This document shows, one piece after another, positions 1 to 7,183 of a DNA stretch of 34,680 nucleotides. Positions within the stretch are counted from its first letter, which is position 1. Each line of letters begins with the position of its first letter. The translations under genes and the position numbers were made by a program. The DNA is from a virus: the IMG/VR virus record IMGVR_UViG_3300008954_000150, positions 1-34,680 of that record; one strand, given 5' to 3'. The notes beneath the pieces are model-generated. The model was not told the origin of the DNA. It made no database searches and saw only the letters and a list, made by a program, of their open reading frames with translations.

Positions 1-768
1 TCAGGATTAACTTTTGGTACGAATGGTTTTTATTTAGATTTTAAAGATAGTAGCAATTTAGGTAATGATGCAAATGGTGGAACAGATTTAACAGAAGTTA
101 ATCTAGCCGCAACAGATCAGACAACGGACACTCCCACGAACTCGTTTGCAACATTAAATCCTTTGGTTAATTTTAATAGTGGCGTTTTTTCAGAAGGTAA
201 TTGTGCAATAACCTATGGTGATGACACTATTTCAACTATTGGAGTTACAAAAGGTCGTTGGTATTGGGAAGCACAAAGAACTAACACTACAACGGAAGCA
301 CACTTTGGAATAGGTTTATCAAATGGTTTTTATTCAGCAACATCTATTGTATCAGATGGAGATAGACTTTATACAAGAAGTGGTGCAACATACTTTTCTG
401 CTGTATCAAATTTAAGTATTTTAACCTTTGGTAGCAATAATGGAACATCTGCTGCTGTGGCTAATGGTGATGTAATAGGTTTTTATTTAGATTTAGAAAG
501 TGCAACTAAAAATATTACAATTAAAAAAAATGATGGTGCTACACCGATAGTTGATGTTGATTTAACTTATTCTGGTGCAGAACCAATTTTTGCATTTTGT
601 AGAATGAACTCTGGTTGTGCATCAAGTTGGAATTTTGGCAATCCAGTAGCGGCTTTAACTTCTGCAAACAGTGATCCAAATGGATATGGTTCGTTTGAAT
701 TTTCCACAACATTAAGTGGTGTTGATTATTACGCATTATGTACTAAAAATTTAGCGGAGTTCGGATAA
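1..768 (+). CDS. SPRY-domain tail fibre/adhesin protein (5' truncated)
   Basis: The reading frame is open from base 1 to the stop at 766-768, so the 5' end lies outside the window; the TTG at 163 is only an internal codon. The visible 255 residues begin with a TFGTNGFYLDF / LGND / LAATDQ / SFATLNPL stretch that I associate with marine phage fibre proteins. This is followed by a SPRY-like beta-sandwich (KGRWYWEAQ, HFGIGL, IGFYLDL, AFCRMN, WNFGNP). SPRY domains bind protein or glycan ligands, so an exposed, receptor-facing role is likely. It sits just upstream of another fibre-like gene, and a nine-codon minicistron overlaps its stop codon. The domain call is by motif recognition only; the exact ligand is unknown. 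Confidence 0.75.
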   Translation, partial: SGLTFGTNGFYLDFKDSSNLGNDANGGTDLTEVNLAATDQTTDTPTNSFATLNPLVNFNSGVFSEGNCAITYGDDTISTIGVTKGRWYWEAQRTNTTTEAHFGIGLSNGFYSATSIVSDGDRLYTRSGATYFSAVSNLSILTFGSNNGTSAAVANGDVIGFYLDLESATKNITIKKNDGATPIVDVDLTYSGAEPIFAFCRMNSGCASSWNFGNPVAALTSANSDPNGYGSFEFSTTLSGVDYYALCTKNLAEFG

Positions 769-797
769 TGGCTTTTAACAAGTTAAAAGGAATATAA
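768..797 (+). CDS. Possible 9-aa coupling minicistron
   Basis: The stop codon of the SPRY gene overlaps an ATG (TAATG). The nine-codon frame MAFNKLKGI runs from it to a TAA three bases before the next gene's ATG at 800. Its codons contain the AAAGG that serves as ribosome binding site for that gene. It may only keep ribosomes moving between the two fibre genes rather than make a functional peptide. It could equally be a chance frame. Confidence 0.2.
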   Translation: MAFNKLKGI

Positions 798-799
798 AT

Positions 800-1918
800 A
801 TGGCTTATACAACAATAGACGATCCAGAAGCATATTTTCAAGTTAAGACTTATACAGGAAATGGAAGTGACGATCATGCAATAACTTTAGATGGCACAAC
901 TGATATGTCTCCTAATATGGTCTGGATTAAAGATCGTGAAAGAAGCGGTTATAACCATTGTCTTATAGATTCTGTAAGAGGTGTAACAAAAGTCATTAGA
1001 CCAAATTTAACTAATTCTGAAGCTACTATATCTGATGCTTTAAAAAGTTTTGATAGCGATGGATTTACTTTAGATGATGATGCTGGAAATGGAGAAATGA
1101 ATATAAATACTGAAACCTATGTAGCTTGGTGCTGGAAAGCTGGAACAGCCTTTTCAAATGATGCTAGTGCAACAAGTGTTGGAACTTTAGATAGTTCAGG
1201 TTCGTCTAGTCAAACATCAGGATTTAGCATTGTTTCATACACTTCAAATGGAAGTTCAAGTCAAAGTGTGGCTCATAATTTAGGTGCTGTTCCACACATG
1301 ATAATTTCAAAAAACAGAGATAGTAGTAGTGCTTCTTATAACTATTGGACAGTTTATCATCATAGCAACGCAACAGCTAACGATAAAAAACTTAAATTAA
1401 ATACTACTGATGCAGTTTCTACTACAAATGAATGGGGAGATACTGATCCAACATCAACAGTTTATTCACTTCATACTACTGGAGATGGAACGACAAATGT
1501 AAGTACAGATAAAATAATTTCTTATGTATTTACAGGCATACAAGGCTACAGCAAGTTTGGAAGTTTTGTAGCAAATAATCAATCTGGAACAAATGGAAGT
1601 TTTGTATATCTTGGTTTTAAAACCAGATTTTTTATGTGGAAAAATACTACAACAGGAAATGCAACTTTCGACCATTGGAATTTAATAGATACAAAAAGAC
1701 AAACATATAATGGTAATACAGCAGATGGTTATGTTCAAGCAGATTCATCTACTGCTGAAACAAGTTTTTCTGGTAATGGATTAACTGTTCTTTCTAATGG
1801 AGTTCAAATTAGTCAAGGTGGTAGGTATCATAGTAATACTGGAGATACTTATATCTACATGGCTTTCGCAGAAGCACCGCTAGTTAATTCTAATGGAATA
1901 CCTTGTAACGCTCGTTAG
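800..1918 (+). CDS. Phage fibre-like protein with two 'YTGNGS' repeats
   Basis: This 372-residue protein contains an N-terminal module (VKTYTGNGS, PNMVWIKDR, LIDSVRG, SFDSDGFTL, YVAWCWKAG, about residues 14-115). A second, diverged copy starts near residue 145 (IVSYTSNGSSSQ, PHMIISKNRD, WTVYHH) and ends with VYLGFKTRFFMWKN and the terminal YIYMAFAEAPL. This architecture (DUF7483-like, from memory) is common in marine phage adhesins. The protein is rich in Ser, Thr, Asn and Gly, has no membrane segment, and lies next to a SPRY fibre gene, so it probably sits on the tail tip or fibres. AAAGG lies about 10 bases before the ATG. Confidence 0.65.
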   Translation: MAYTTIDDPEAYFQVKTYTGNGSDDHAITLDGTTDMSPNMVWIKDRERSGYNHCLIDSVRGVTKVIRPNLTNSEATISDALKSFDSDGFTLDDDAGNGEMNINTETYVAWCWKAGTAFSNDASATSVGTLDSSGSSSQTSGFSIVSYTSNGSSSQSVAHNLGAVPHMIISKNRDSSSASYNYWTVYHHSNATANDKKLKLNTTDAVSTTNEWGDTDPTSTVYSLHTTGDGTTNVSTDKIISYVFTGIQGYSKFGSFVANNQSGTNGSFVYLGFKTRFFMWKNTTTGNATFDHWNLIDTKRQTYNGNTADGYVQADSSTAETSFSGNGLTVLSNGVQISQGGRYHSNTGDTYIYMAFAEAPLVNSNGIPCNAR

Positions 1919-1951
1919 GTTTATCTTCTTTTAAAATTTCGATATATAAAA

Positions 1952-2179
1952 ATGATGCAAATCGTTTTAATATTATATTTATGTTCATTTACTACTGGAG
2001 TTTGTTCTCCTCCATTTAAGTATGATCAAACATTTAATAATTATTATGATTGTTTAAATACTGGCTATATAGAATCATTAAAAAAATCCGAACAAATTGG
2101 AAAAGAAAAAGTTAATCAAGATGGAATCTATATTAGGTTTGCTTGTATTAAGGATACTAAAGTAAAAGTTGAAACTTAA
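1952..2179 (+). CDS. Small secreted cysteine-containing protein
   Basis: A 75-residue protein with a hydrophobic N-terminus (MMQIVLILYLCSFTTGVC), which looks like a signal peptide ending near residue 19. The mature part has two further cysteines (in YYDCLN and RFACIK) that could form a disulfide. Met-2 at 1955 is an equally good start, and no strong ribosome binding site is seen. It lies between the fibre genes and the phosphoesterase/lysozyme. Function unknown; a periplasmic or envelope-facing role is inferred from the signal peptide only. Confidence 0.5.
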   Translation: MMQIVLILYLCSFTTGVCSPPFKYDQTFNNYYDCLNTGYIESLKKSEQIGKEKVNQDGIYIRFACIKDTKVKVET

Positions 2180-2203
2180 TTAATATTTGTATAGAAGAAA
2201 ATT

Positions 2204-2968
2204 ATGAAAGTAACTAAAGTTTGTGTTATTGGCGATTTACACGATGCACCAGCAATTCCTAAAAAACGATTAAGATGGCTTGGTAAACATATTAAAAATA
2301 CTAAACCAGACCAAGTAGTTCAAATAGGAGATTTTTTAAGTTTAGATAGTTGTTGTTGGCATATTGATAACGCAACTATGCAAGCAAGAAAAAATAAAGG
2401 TACTTTTATAGATGATATTAATTCATTCGATACAGCTCTTGAAGAATTTAATAAAGGGCTTGGAAATTATAAAGTTAAAAAGCATGTAACATTAGGCAAC
2501 CACGAAAACAGACTTTGGAAATGGGAAGATAGAAACCCAGAATATTATAATATAGGTAAAAGAGAATTGTTTAGTACATTAAAGAAGTATGGTTGGACAG
2601 CGAGTGAATATGGGGAGTTCTATTTTATAGATGGTGTAGGGTTCACTCACGTACCTTTCAACGTTATGGGAAGGGAATTTGGTGGTGTTAGCGTTGAAAG
2701 AAATATCGGACAAAATAGTTTATTCGATGTAGTGTTCGGCCATACGCATAAATTTAATGATGTTAGATGTCCAAAAATTGGCAATTCAAATTATATTCGA
2801 GTAGTAAATGTAGGTTGTTCGTTACCTATGAATCATATTGAAAGCTATGCTAAATTATCAACTACTGGTTGGTTTTGGGGTGTGGTTGATATTTCTATTT
2901 ATAATAGTAAGATTCAGGAAGTTAGAACAACAACTATGGATACTCTTGAATTAACCTATGGGAGATAA
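2204..2968 (+). CDS. Calcineurin-like metallophosphoesterase
   Basis: 254 residues with the metal-binding blocks of the calcineurin-like phosphoesterase superfamily in order: IGDLHD (near residue 9), QIGDF (near 40), TLGNHE (near 97) and VVFGHTH (near 179), followed by a conserved VVNVGCSLP. These supply the Asp, His and Asn ligands of a two-metal centre that hydrolyses phosphomonoesters or diesters. Substrate cannot be told from sequence; nucleotide, DNA end and cyclic-nucleotide cleavage are all known in the superfamily. No signal peptide, so cytoplasmic. It sits four bases upstream of the lysozyme gene, so it is probably late-transcribed with the lysis genes. Confidence 0.85.
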   Translation: MKVTKVCVIGDLHDAPAIPKKRLRWLGKHIKNTKPDQVVQIGDFLSLDSCCWHIDNATMQARKNKGTFIDDINSFDTALEEFNKGLGNYKVKKHVTLGNHENRLWKWEDRNPEYYNIGKRELFSTLKKYGWTASEYGEFYFIDGVGFTHVPFNVMGREFGGVSVERNIGQNSLFDVVFGHTHKFNDVRCPKIGNSNYIRVVNVGCSLPMNHIESYAKLSTTGWFWGVVDISIYNSKIQEVRTTTMDTLELTYGR

Positions 2969-2971
2969 ATT

Positions 2972-3400
2972 ATGGAAGAAGTTAAACAACGAATTAAAAA
3001 ACATGAAGGGTTTAGGGATACTGTGTATTCCGATAGCTTGGGTTTCGCTACTATTGGTTATGGTCATTTGGTATTACCTACCGATAATTTTGTGGAAGGC
3101 GTTACTTATCCTAAAGAACAGCTTGAAGTTCTTTTTGATAAAGATTTTCAAATTGCTCTTACGTCTGCGAATGAGTTAGTAGATGGATTAGATATTAATC
3201 ATATTGCTAAAGGCGTAATTGTAGAAATGTGTTTTCAACTCGGTAAACCTAGAGTTATGAAATTTAAAAAGATGTGGGCGGCAATTAGAAATAATGATTT
3301 CGATGAAGCTGCAAATCAAATGATAGATTCAGCTTGGCATAAACAGACAACTAGCCGATGTGAAAGTTTAGCTGCAACTATGAGAGGGAGTAATAAGTAA
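2972..3400 (+). CDS. Endolysin, T4-type lysozyme (GH24)
   Basis: 142 residues, close to the usual size of phage muramidases. The T4 lysozyme triad is visible: Glu12 in KKHEGF, Asp21 in YSDSLG and Thr27 in ATIGYGH. It cleaves the glycan strands of peptidoglycan to release progeny. There is no signal peptide or signal anchor, so access to the cell wall should depend on a holin; the next gene is a plausible one. A GGAG motif in GGGAGATAAATT precedes the ATG, and the stop codon overlaps the next ATG (TAATG). Confidence 0.9.
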   Translation: MEEVKQRIKKHEGFRDTVYSDSLGFATIGYGHLVLPTDNFVEGVTYPKEQLEVLFDKDFQIALTSANELVDGLDINHIAKGVIVEMCFQLGKPRVMKFKKMWAAIRNNDFDEAANQMIDSAWHKQTTSRCESLAATMRGSNK

Positions 3401-3789
3401 TGTGGTTAAGTATTGCATCTAAATTAGTTCCTGGAATTATTAAGACAGGAATGTCTATTGCATCAAATAGAAGAAAAACAAAAGAATTTGAATCAGTAGC
3501 AGAATTAAAATTAGCTGAACGAATGGCTAATGGTGAAGTTGAATATAAAAAAGCTGTTATTGATTCACATAAAGGAGATTTAAAAGATGAATTTTGTCTT
3601 ATTCTTATTTCAATTCCTTTGCTATTATTAGCTTGGTCTGTGTTTAGTGATGACCCAGATATACAAGCAAAGATAGATATTTTTTTCGATAAGTTTTCAA
3701 ATTTACCAATGTTCTATCAAGCTCTTGTAGTTGGTGCATTTTCTACAATATTAGGTATCAAAGGCGTTTCTACTTTTAAAAAAAAATAA
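3400..3789 (+). CDS. Putative holin (3-TM holin-like)
   Basis: 129 residues. An N-terminal amphipathic or hydrophobic stretch (residues 2-21) is followed by a charged helix (25-62). A strong membrane segment FCLILISIPLLLLAWSVF (about 65-82) and a second one around 108-125 (LVVGAFSTILGIKGV) come after it, with a lysine-rich tail. The KDEF...IPLLLLAW and LPMFYQALVVG pattern resembles the holin family with three membrane segments associated with gene-transfer-agent-type release. Immediate adjacency to the lysozyme supports a holin role: pore formation in the inner membrane to release endolysin. It could instead be an unrelated membrane protein of the lysis cluster. Confidence 0.65.
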   Translation: MWLSIASKLVPGIIKTGMSIASNRRKTKEFESVAELKLAERMANGEVEYKKAVIDSHKGDLKDEFCLILISIPLLLLAWSVFSDDPDIQAKIDIFFDKFSNLPMFYQALVVGAFSTILGIKGVSTFKKK

Positions 3790-3807
3790 ACAAAGGTGAT
3801 TCTTCAA

Positions 3808-4056
3808 ATGGCTAGGTATGTAGCGAGTATCAAATCTCGAAGAAAATTGCGATGGGTCGGATTTAGTTTAGCTTTAATAAGTATTATTATTTTAACGAGC
3901 TTTAAACAATGGCAATCACTCGGTTGGGCTATATCTGTTGGTGGTTGTTCAATTTGGATATACGATGGATATTGTTCAAAACACTATGCTAGAATGCTAA
4001 TGGAATGTCTTTATTGGATATTTGGATTTTGGGGAGTTTTTAATTGGTTAAGCTAA
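3808..4056 (+). CDS. Small polytopic membrane protein
   Basis: 82 residues. I start it at the ATG at 3808, because AAAGGTG lies nine bases upstream; an in-frame GTG at 3796 would add four residues. A basic N-terminus (SRRKLRW) is followed by two hydrophobic segments (VGFSLALISIIILTSF, and WAISVGGCSIWIY) and a third near the C-terminus (CLYWIFGFWGVFNWL). Last gene of the lysis cluster; it could be an accessory holin, an antiholin or another envelope protein. No family recognised. Confidence 0.5.
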   Translation: MARYVASIKSRRKLRWVGFSLALISIIILTSFKQWQSLGWAISVGGCSIWIYDGYCSKHYARMLMECLYWIFGFWGVFNWLS

Positions 4057-4342
4057 AATCATTGTTTTTATGGTTATAGGAAGCCCATACAAGCCCACAG
4101 ACTGCGATTTAGACCTCGCTGCGATAGTTACCCTACCTCGTTTTTTCTATTAAAATAAAGATTTTCTAAAAATATAGTCAGATCCAGCATATATTCTCCT
4201 GAAAATACTTCAAAAAAGCTAGTAAAATCAACCCTTTTTAGCTTAAAAAAATACCTATTATTGTCTCTTTTTTGTTTCTATTTTAGGTAGAATAGCTTAT
4301 AAATTGCTTATGTTTAATAATAAAAATAACAAAGGAGAAAAC
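4057..4342 (+). promoter_or_regulatory. Non-coding region before the amidoligase operon
   Basis: About 286 bases without a supported gene. The first part (4081-4140) is clearly more GC-rich than the surroundings. It contains a near-tandem 10-mer (AAGCCCATAC then AAGCCCACAG, 4081-4100), CTGCGAT twice (4102-4108 and 4119-4125) and ACCTCG twice (4113-4118 and 4135-4140), then a T6 run at 4141. The second part is very AT-rich and carries the 16-mer AAAAAGCTAGTAAAAT (4213-4228) shared with the other large gap. A promoter for the downstream operon is expected here; TTGTCT (4261) and TAGAAT (4288) are present, but their 21-base spacing is too long for a normal sigma-70 promoter. Confidence 0.45.
4213..4228 (+). 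repeat. Copy 1 of shared non-coding 16-mer
   Basis: AAAAAGCTAGTAAAAT, identical to 13891-13906. It is followed by TAGCTTAAAA at 4239-4248, so the AAGCTA and TAGCTT ends could pair as a six-base stem. The same TAGCTTAAAA also follows copy 2 at a greater distance. Confidence 0.5.
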
Positions 4343-5389
4343 ATGAGTAACTTAAAAGATAGAACTTTCGGTGTTGAAATCGAATGTTTCTTAAATAGTG
4401 ACAAAGCAAGGTTCGTAAGAAATTTTATGAACCAAACTGAGAACGAAAGAAATGGCCAAACTATAAATTATAATCCAAATAGATATGGAACTTGGTCGAG
4501 AACAGCTTGGACTTTAGGATATGATTCTACATTGCATTCTAGTTCACATAATAACGCTGTTGAGTTAACATCAAATCCAATTAAATTTTCAGATTTAGGA
4601 AAAATTAAATCTGTAATTGATGAATTAAATACAGTTGGAGCTGGTGTAAATAAATCTTGTGGATTACATGTTCATATAGACGCTTCAGATTTAACTTTAA
4701 AAGAAGTAAAAAATGTTCTTATAAGTTATTTGATTTATGAAGAAGTAATTGCTTTCACTCAACCAGAATCAAGAAGATGGAGTTCTCGTTGGTGTAATTC
4801 TAATAGAGGAATTAATCCAAGAGAATTAGATTTAGCTTTTCAAACGGCAACTACAAATGATTTAATTAAAAAAATCAAAAAAGCAAAATCAATTAAAAAA
4901 CTTTATCAAGTATATTCTGGATATAACGAGAGATATGTAAAAGTTAATTTAAAAGGTTTAGTTGCTTATCACGATAGACATGCAAGACCTCAAGAAAAAA
5001 CTGGTACAATCGAATTTAGACAAGGTGCAGGAACTACTGATTGGGATAAAATTTCTAATTGGATTTCATTTTGTTATATGATTGTTGAAACAAGTAGATT
5101 TTGTAATAGCGGAAGATGTTCACAAATCTATTTACCTTTTGCTCGTAAGAAAAGAATGTTATTTGAAAACTTAAGATTTAGATTAATGAGAGCTTTTGCT
5201 TCAAAAGAAGAATATAATGCAAATTTTATTAATGGAGTTTATCAAAATACTAGAAAATTTTTAGTAAAAAGAATTACACATTTTACTAAAACTACTTCTA
5301 ATCAAAGTGAAAGAGATTTAATTAATAGAACGAACTTAATGCCACCTACTTCTGAATTAGTTAGAGAGGAGGATTTTGAAAATGTATAA
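4343..5389 (+). CDS. Amidoligase-family enzyme (Amidoligase_2, COOH-NH2 ligase)
   Basis: 348 residues from the ATG at 4343, chosen because AAAGGAG lies eight bases upstream; the upstream in-frame ATG at 4304 lacks this. Family blocks in order: TFGVEIECF (Glu12 and Glu14), GYDSTL with AVELTSNPI (Glu74), KSCGLHVHIDAS (His109 and His111) and GTIEFRQGAGTTDWDKISNW (Glu224, Arg226). These are typical of the glutamine-synthetase-fold amidoligases that use ATP to join a carboxylate to an amine, often on peptides or amino acids. The next gene, overlapping by eight bases, encodes a cyclotransferase-like protein, suggesting chemistry on a gamma-glutamyl-type or isopeptide bond. Substrate unknown. First gene of its operon. 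Confidence 0.8.
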   Translation: MSNLKDRTFGVEIECFLNSDKARFVRNFMNQTENERNGQTINYNPNRYGTWSRTAWTLGYDSTLHSSSHNNAVELTSNPIKFSDLGKIKSVIDELNTVGAGVNKSCGLHVHIDASDLTLKEVKNVLISYLIYEEVIAFTQPESRRWSSRWCNSNRGINPRELDLAFQTATTNDLIKKIKKAKSIKKLYQVYSGYNERYVKVNLKGLVAYHDRHARPQEKTGTIEFRQGAGTTDWDKISNWISFCYMIVETSRFCNSGRCSQIYLPFARKKRMLFENLRFRLMRAFASKEEYNANFINGVYQNTRKFLVKRITHFTKTTSNQSERDLINRTNLMPPTSELVREEDFENV

Positions 5390-6056
5390 TTGGAAAAGTT
5401 ATATATCTCGAGGACCTTCTTATAAAGATATTAAGAAAAAATATAAGAACCACCCACGATATTATTTTGCGTATGGTTCTAATCTTAATTTAAAACAAAT
5501 GGAAACTCGTTGTCCAACCGCTACATTGATTAGTGCAGCGGAATTAGAAGGTTTCAAGTTAGTTTTTCGTGGCGTTCTCGATATAGAACGTGCGAGATCT
5601 AACTCGAAAGTTGTTGGTGCAATCTTTAAAGTTAATTCATGGGATATTTATAAATTGGATTGTTATGAAGGTTATCCAACATTTTATAATAAAGAAACAA
5701 CTATAGCAAAAGTCGATAATCAAAATGTTAAGTTGTTTTATTATATTATGAATAATCAAGAAGATGTTAAGCCACCGAGTGAATTTTATTATTCATCTTG
5801 TGAACAAGGTTATAAAGATTGTGGTTTACCTATTCAACGATTGAAACAAGCGTTTTACAATTCAATTAATCGAAAAAATACCGATATAGTTGATTGTGGT
5901 GCGAAATGGGGAATTAATACTCGTAGTAAAGTAATTAATATTCCTAAAAATAACATAAGTTATAAATTTGACGATAATGATTATGATTTTAATCAAGAAA
6001 CATTATTTGACGATTTAAGACCTTATGGAAATAATAACATAAAAGGAGAAAAGTAA
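5382..6056 (+). CDS. Gamma-glutamylcyclotransferase-like (AIG2/GGCT fold) protein
   Basis: 224 residues from the ATG at 5382; AGGAGG at 5367-5372 fixes this start over the TTG at 5376. The GGCT nucleotide-like loop YFAYGSNLN (YGSN at residues 31-34) and the later DCYEGYPTFY block, whose Glu96 fits the catalytic acid position, place it in this family. Known members cyclise gamma-glutamyl groups to 5-oxoproline or cleave gamma-glutamylamines. The C-terminal 80 residues (after about residue 145) are hydrophilic and not obviously part of the fold. Translation is coupled to the amidoligase by overlap, so the two probably act on the same linkage, one making and one breaking it or processing the product. 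Confidence 0.8.
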   Translation: MYNWKSYISRGPSYKDIKKKYKNHPRYYFAYGSNLNLKQMETRCPTATLISAAELEGFKLVFRGVLDIERARSNSKVVGAIFKVNSWDIYKLDCYEGYPTFYNKETTIAKVDNQNVKLFYYIMNNQEDVKPPSEFYYSSCEQGYKDCGLPIQRLKQAFYNSINRKNTDIVDCGAKWGINTRSKVINIPKNNISYKFDDNDYDFNQETLFDDLRPYGNNNIKGEK

Positions 6057-6223
6057 TGAGTATAACTAAATATAATACAACTATTCAATTAAGTGTAGTT
6101 TGTAAAAATAAAGATGAAGAAATGGACCTTAAAAATCACGATACAGGACATAAAAAATTAACTGAATCACAAATAAATAATTTGATTGGTAGAATTTGTC
6201 TTGAATTAAATAAGGAGGAATAA
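6056..6223 (+). CDS. Small hypothetical protein (55 aa)
   Basis: Starts in a TAATG overlap with the cyclotransferase gene, preceded by AAAAGGAG. The 55 residues are hydrophilic, with a C-terminal helix (LTESQINNLIGRICLEL) and two cysteines. No family recognised. Its end carries AAGGAGGAATA, the ribosome binding site for the next gene, which starts inside its stop codon. Confidence 0.6.
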   Translation: MSITKYNTTIQLSVVCKNKDEEMDLKNHDTGHKKLTESQINNLIGRICLELNKEE

Positions 6224-6375
6224 TGAAACCATTAATATTAAAAAAAGAATGGGAAGTTAAACCGAGTATAACTAAAAGAATATTAAATGTTTTAGATTAT
6301 ATTATATTCGGTGGATTAATGTTTTTCGTGTTTTGTGGTGGTTTAAATTGGTTAATAGGATTAATCAATGGTTAA
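6223..6375 (+). CDS. Small single-pass membrane protein (50 aa)
   Basis: TAATG overlap with the previous gene and a strong AAGGAGG support translation. A 20-residue basic N-terminus precedes one hydrophobic segment (about residues 24-48: DYIIFGGLMFFVFCGGLNWLI). It could anchor a module protein at the inner membrane. Function unknown. Confidence 0.55.
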   Translation: MKPLILKKEWEVKPSITKRILNVLDYIIFGGLMFFVFCGGLNWLIGLING

Positions 6376-6796
6376 TAATAGAGAAAATAATAATCCATTC
6401 AAGTACCTTTTAGGAAAGTGGGTACAAGAACCGATTAATTTCTCTTTGGCTTTAGAGATTTTAGACCGATTATATTGGACTAGGTCTCCAAAACCGAACA
6501 TATTTCAAAAATCTGTAAAAGATTTAACAAAAGAAATTTTAAATAAAAATGACCAAGATTCATTATTAAAGATAAGAATTGAAATATATAAGTTAGAATC
6601 ATTAACTTATATTAAAAGACACATGATTAATGATAAAATGTATTTAGTATCATTAAATCAAAAAGGAATAGATTTTTTAAATTATCAAACATCAAGTATA
6701 GAAATGAAATTAGAATTAAAACAAGAATGGGGAGAATTTTACGTTAAAAATGAAATTGAAGTAAATACATTTATAGATAAGGATTTATTAAAATGA
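6368..6796 (+). CDS. Hypothetical protein, possibly winged-helix-like
   Basis: 142 residues starting inside the preceding membrane-protein gene (eight-base overlap). The region 50-105 (SVKDLTKEIL, LLKIRIEIYKLESLTYI, MYLVSLNQKGIDFL) reads as helix, helix, beta-wing and helix, as in winged-helix proteins. I cannot name a family, so that reading is inference. Its stop codon overlaps a further ATG (ATGA) of a short open frame. Confidence 0.5.
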   Translation: MVNNRENNNPFKYLLGKWVQEPINFSLALEILDRLYWTRSPKPNIFQKSVKDLTKEILNKNDQDSLLKIRIEIYKLESLTYIKRHMINDKMYLVSLNQKGIDFLNYQTSSIEMKLELKQEWGEFYVKNEIEVNTFIDKDLLK

Positions 6797-6936
6797 TAAT
6801 ATTACAGAATACTCGTAAGTATGCGTGTATCACTTCTTTAGAGCTGTTATTAAACTGTGGTGTCAGTGCCCACTCTAAAGATAGTGCTCCTTTAAGGCAC
6901 TGGCACCTAAATAATAGCAAAGGAGGAAAGCGATGA
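6793..6936 (+). CDS. Possible 47-aa peptide overlapping a structured element
   Basis: An ATGA overlap with the upstream gene starts a 47-codon frame (MIILQNTRKYACITS...NNSKGGKR) whose TGA overlaps the ATG of the lipoprotein gene, again as ATGA. No ribosome binding site is evident before it. Codon choice (CTG, GTC, GCC, CAC, AGC, CGT) differs from the AT-ending codons of neighbours, because the DNA is about 46% GC here. It is either a real tiny gene carrying a conserved RNA structure, or a chance frame across a non-coding RNA element. I cannot decide between them. Confidence 0.3.
   Translation: MIILQNTRKYACITSLELLLNCGVSAHSKDSAPLRHWHLNNSKGGKR
6835..6907 (+). ncRNA. Candidate structured RNA with H-type pseudoknot
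   Basis: Two interleaved complementary pairs are visible. TCTTTAGAG (6835-6843) pairs with CTCTAAAGA (6873-6881), nine Watson-Crick pairs. GGTGTCAGTGCC (6859-6870) pairs with GGCACTGGCACC (6896-6907), twelve pairs with one G-U. Their order (A, B, A', B') is that of an H-type pseudoknot. A competing hairpin, AGTG..CC (6883-6890) with GGCACT (6896-6901), could form instead. The element is GC-rich and ends 13 bases before the AGGAGG of the lipoprotein gene, so it could act as a leader or riboswitch-like control. I do not recognise a known class. Confidence 0.45.
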
Positions 6937-7175
6937 AAAAATTAATTAGTATATTAGCTTTTAGTTTTTTAGTTGGTTGTGCAGCGTATCAACCAATTCC
7001 AGATTTAAAAGCTAGTAAAAATGCTAATTCGTTCCAAGAAGATAGACAACATTGTAAAATGCTTATTAAAGAAGAATTTAATGCGTTTTATGCCGCTTGG
7101 TACGATAGAGAATTATTATCTCGATGTTTAAATGGTCGAGGTCATAATGTGTTGAACACTTATACAATAGAATAG
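6933..7175 (+). CDS. Small lipoprotein
   Basis: 80 residues. The start KKLISILAFSFLVGCAAYQ is a lipoprotein signal with lipobox LVGC (Cys16), predicting lipidation and anchoring to the inner or outer membrane. The mature part is hydrophilic, with two more cysteines (HCKML, SRCLN). AGGAGG lies eight bases before the ATG. It follows the candidate structured RNA and belongs to the amidoligase module; phage lipoproteins of this size are often involved in superinfection exclusion or act as spanins, but neither is shown here. Confidence 0.65.
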   Translation: MKKLISILAFSFLVGCAAYQPIPDLKASKNANSFQEDRQHCKMLIKEEFNAFYAAWYDRELLSRCLNGRGHNVLNTYTIE

Positions 7176-7183
7176 GAGGAAAG

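Noticed and set aside
2958-3179. Hydrophobic frame overlapping the lysozyme gene
   Set aside because: It is the out-of-frame reading of a convincing lysozyme and has no independent signal.
4304-4342. Upstream ATG for the amidoligase
   Set aside because: It lacks a ribosome binding site, and the FGVEIE block normally lies near the N-terminus, as it does with the start at 4343.
7007-7020. Third copy of the AAAAGCTAGTAAAA word
   Set aside because: It lies in the lipoprotein coding sequence, matches only 14 bases of the 16-mer, and lacks the following TAGCTTAAAA, so it is probably chance.
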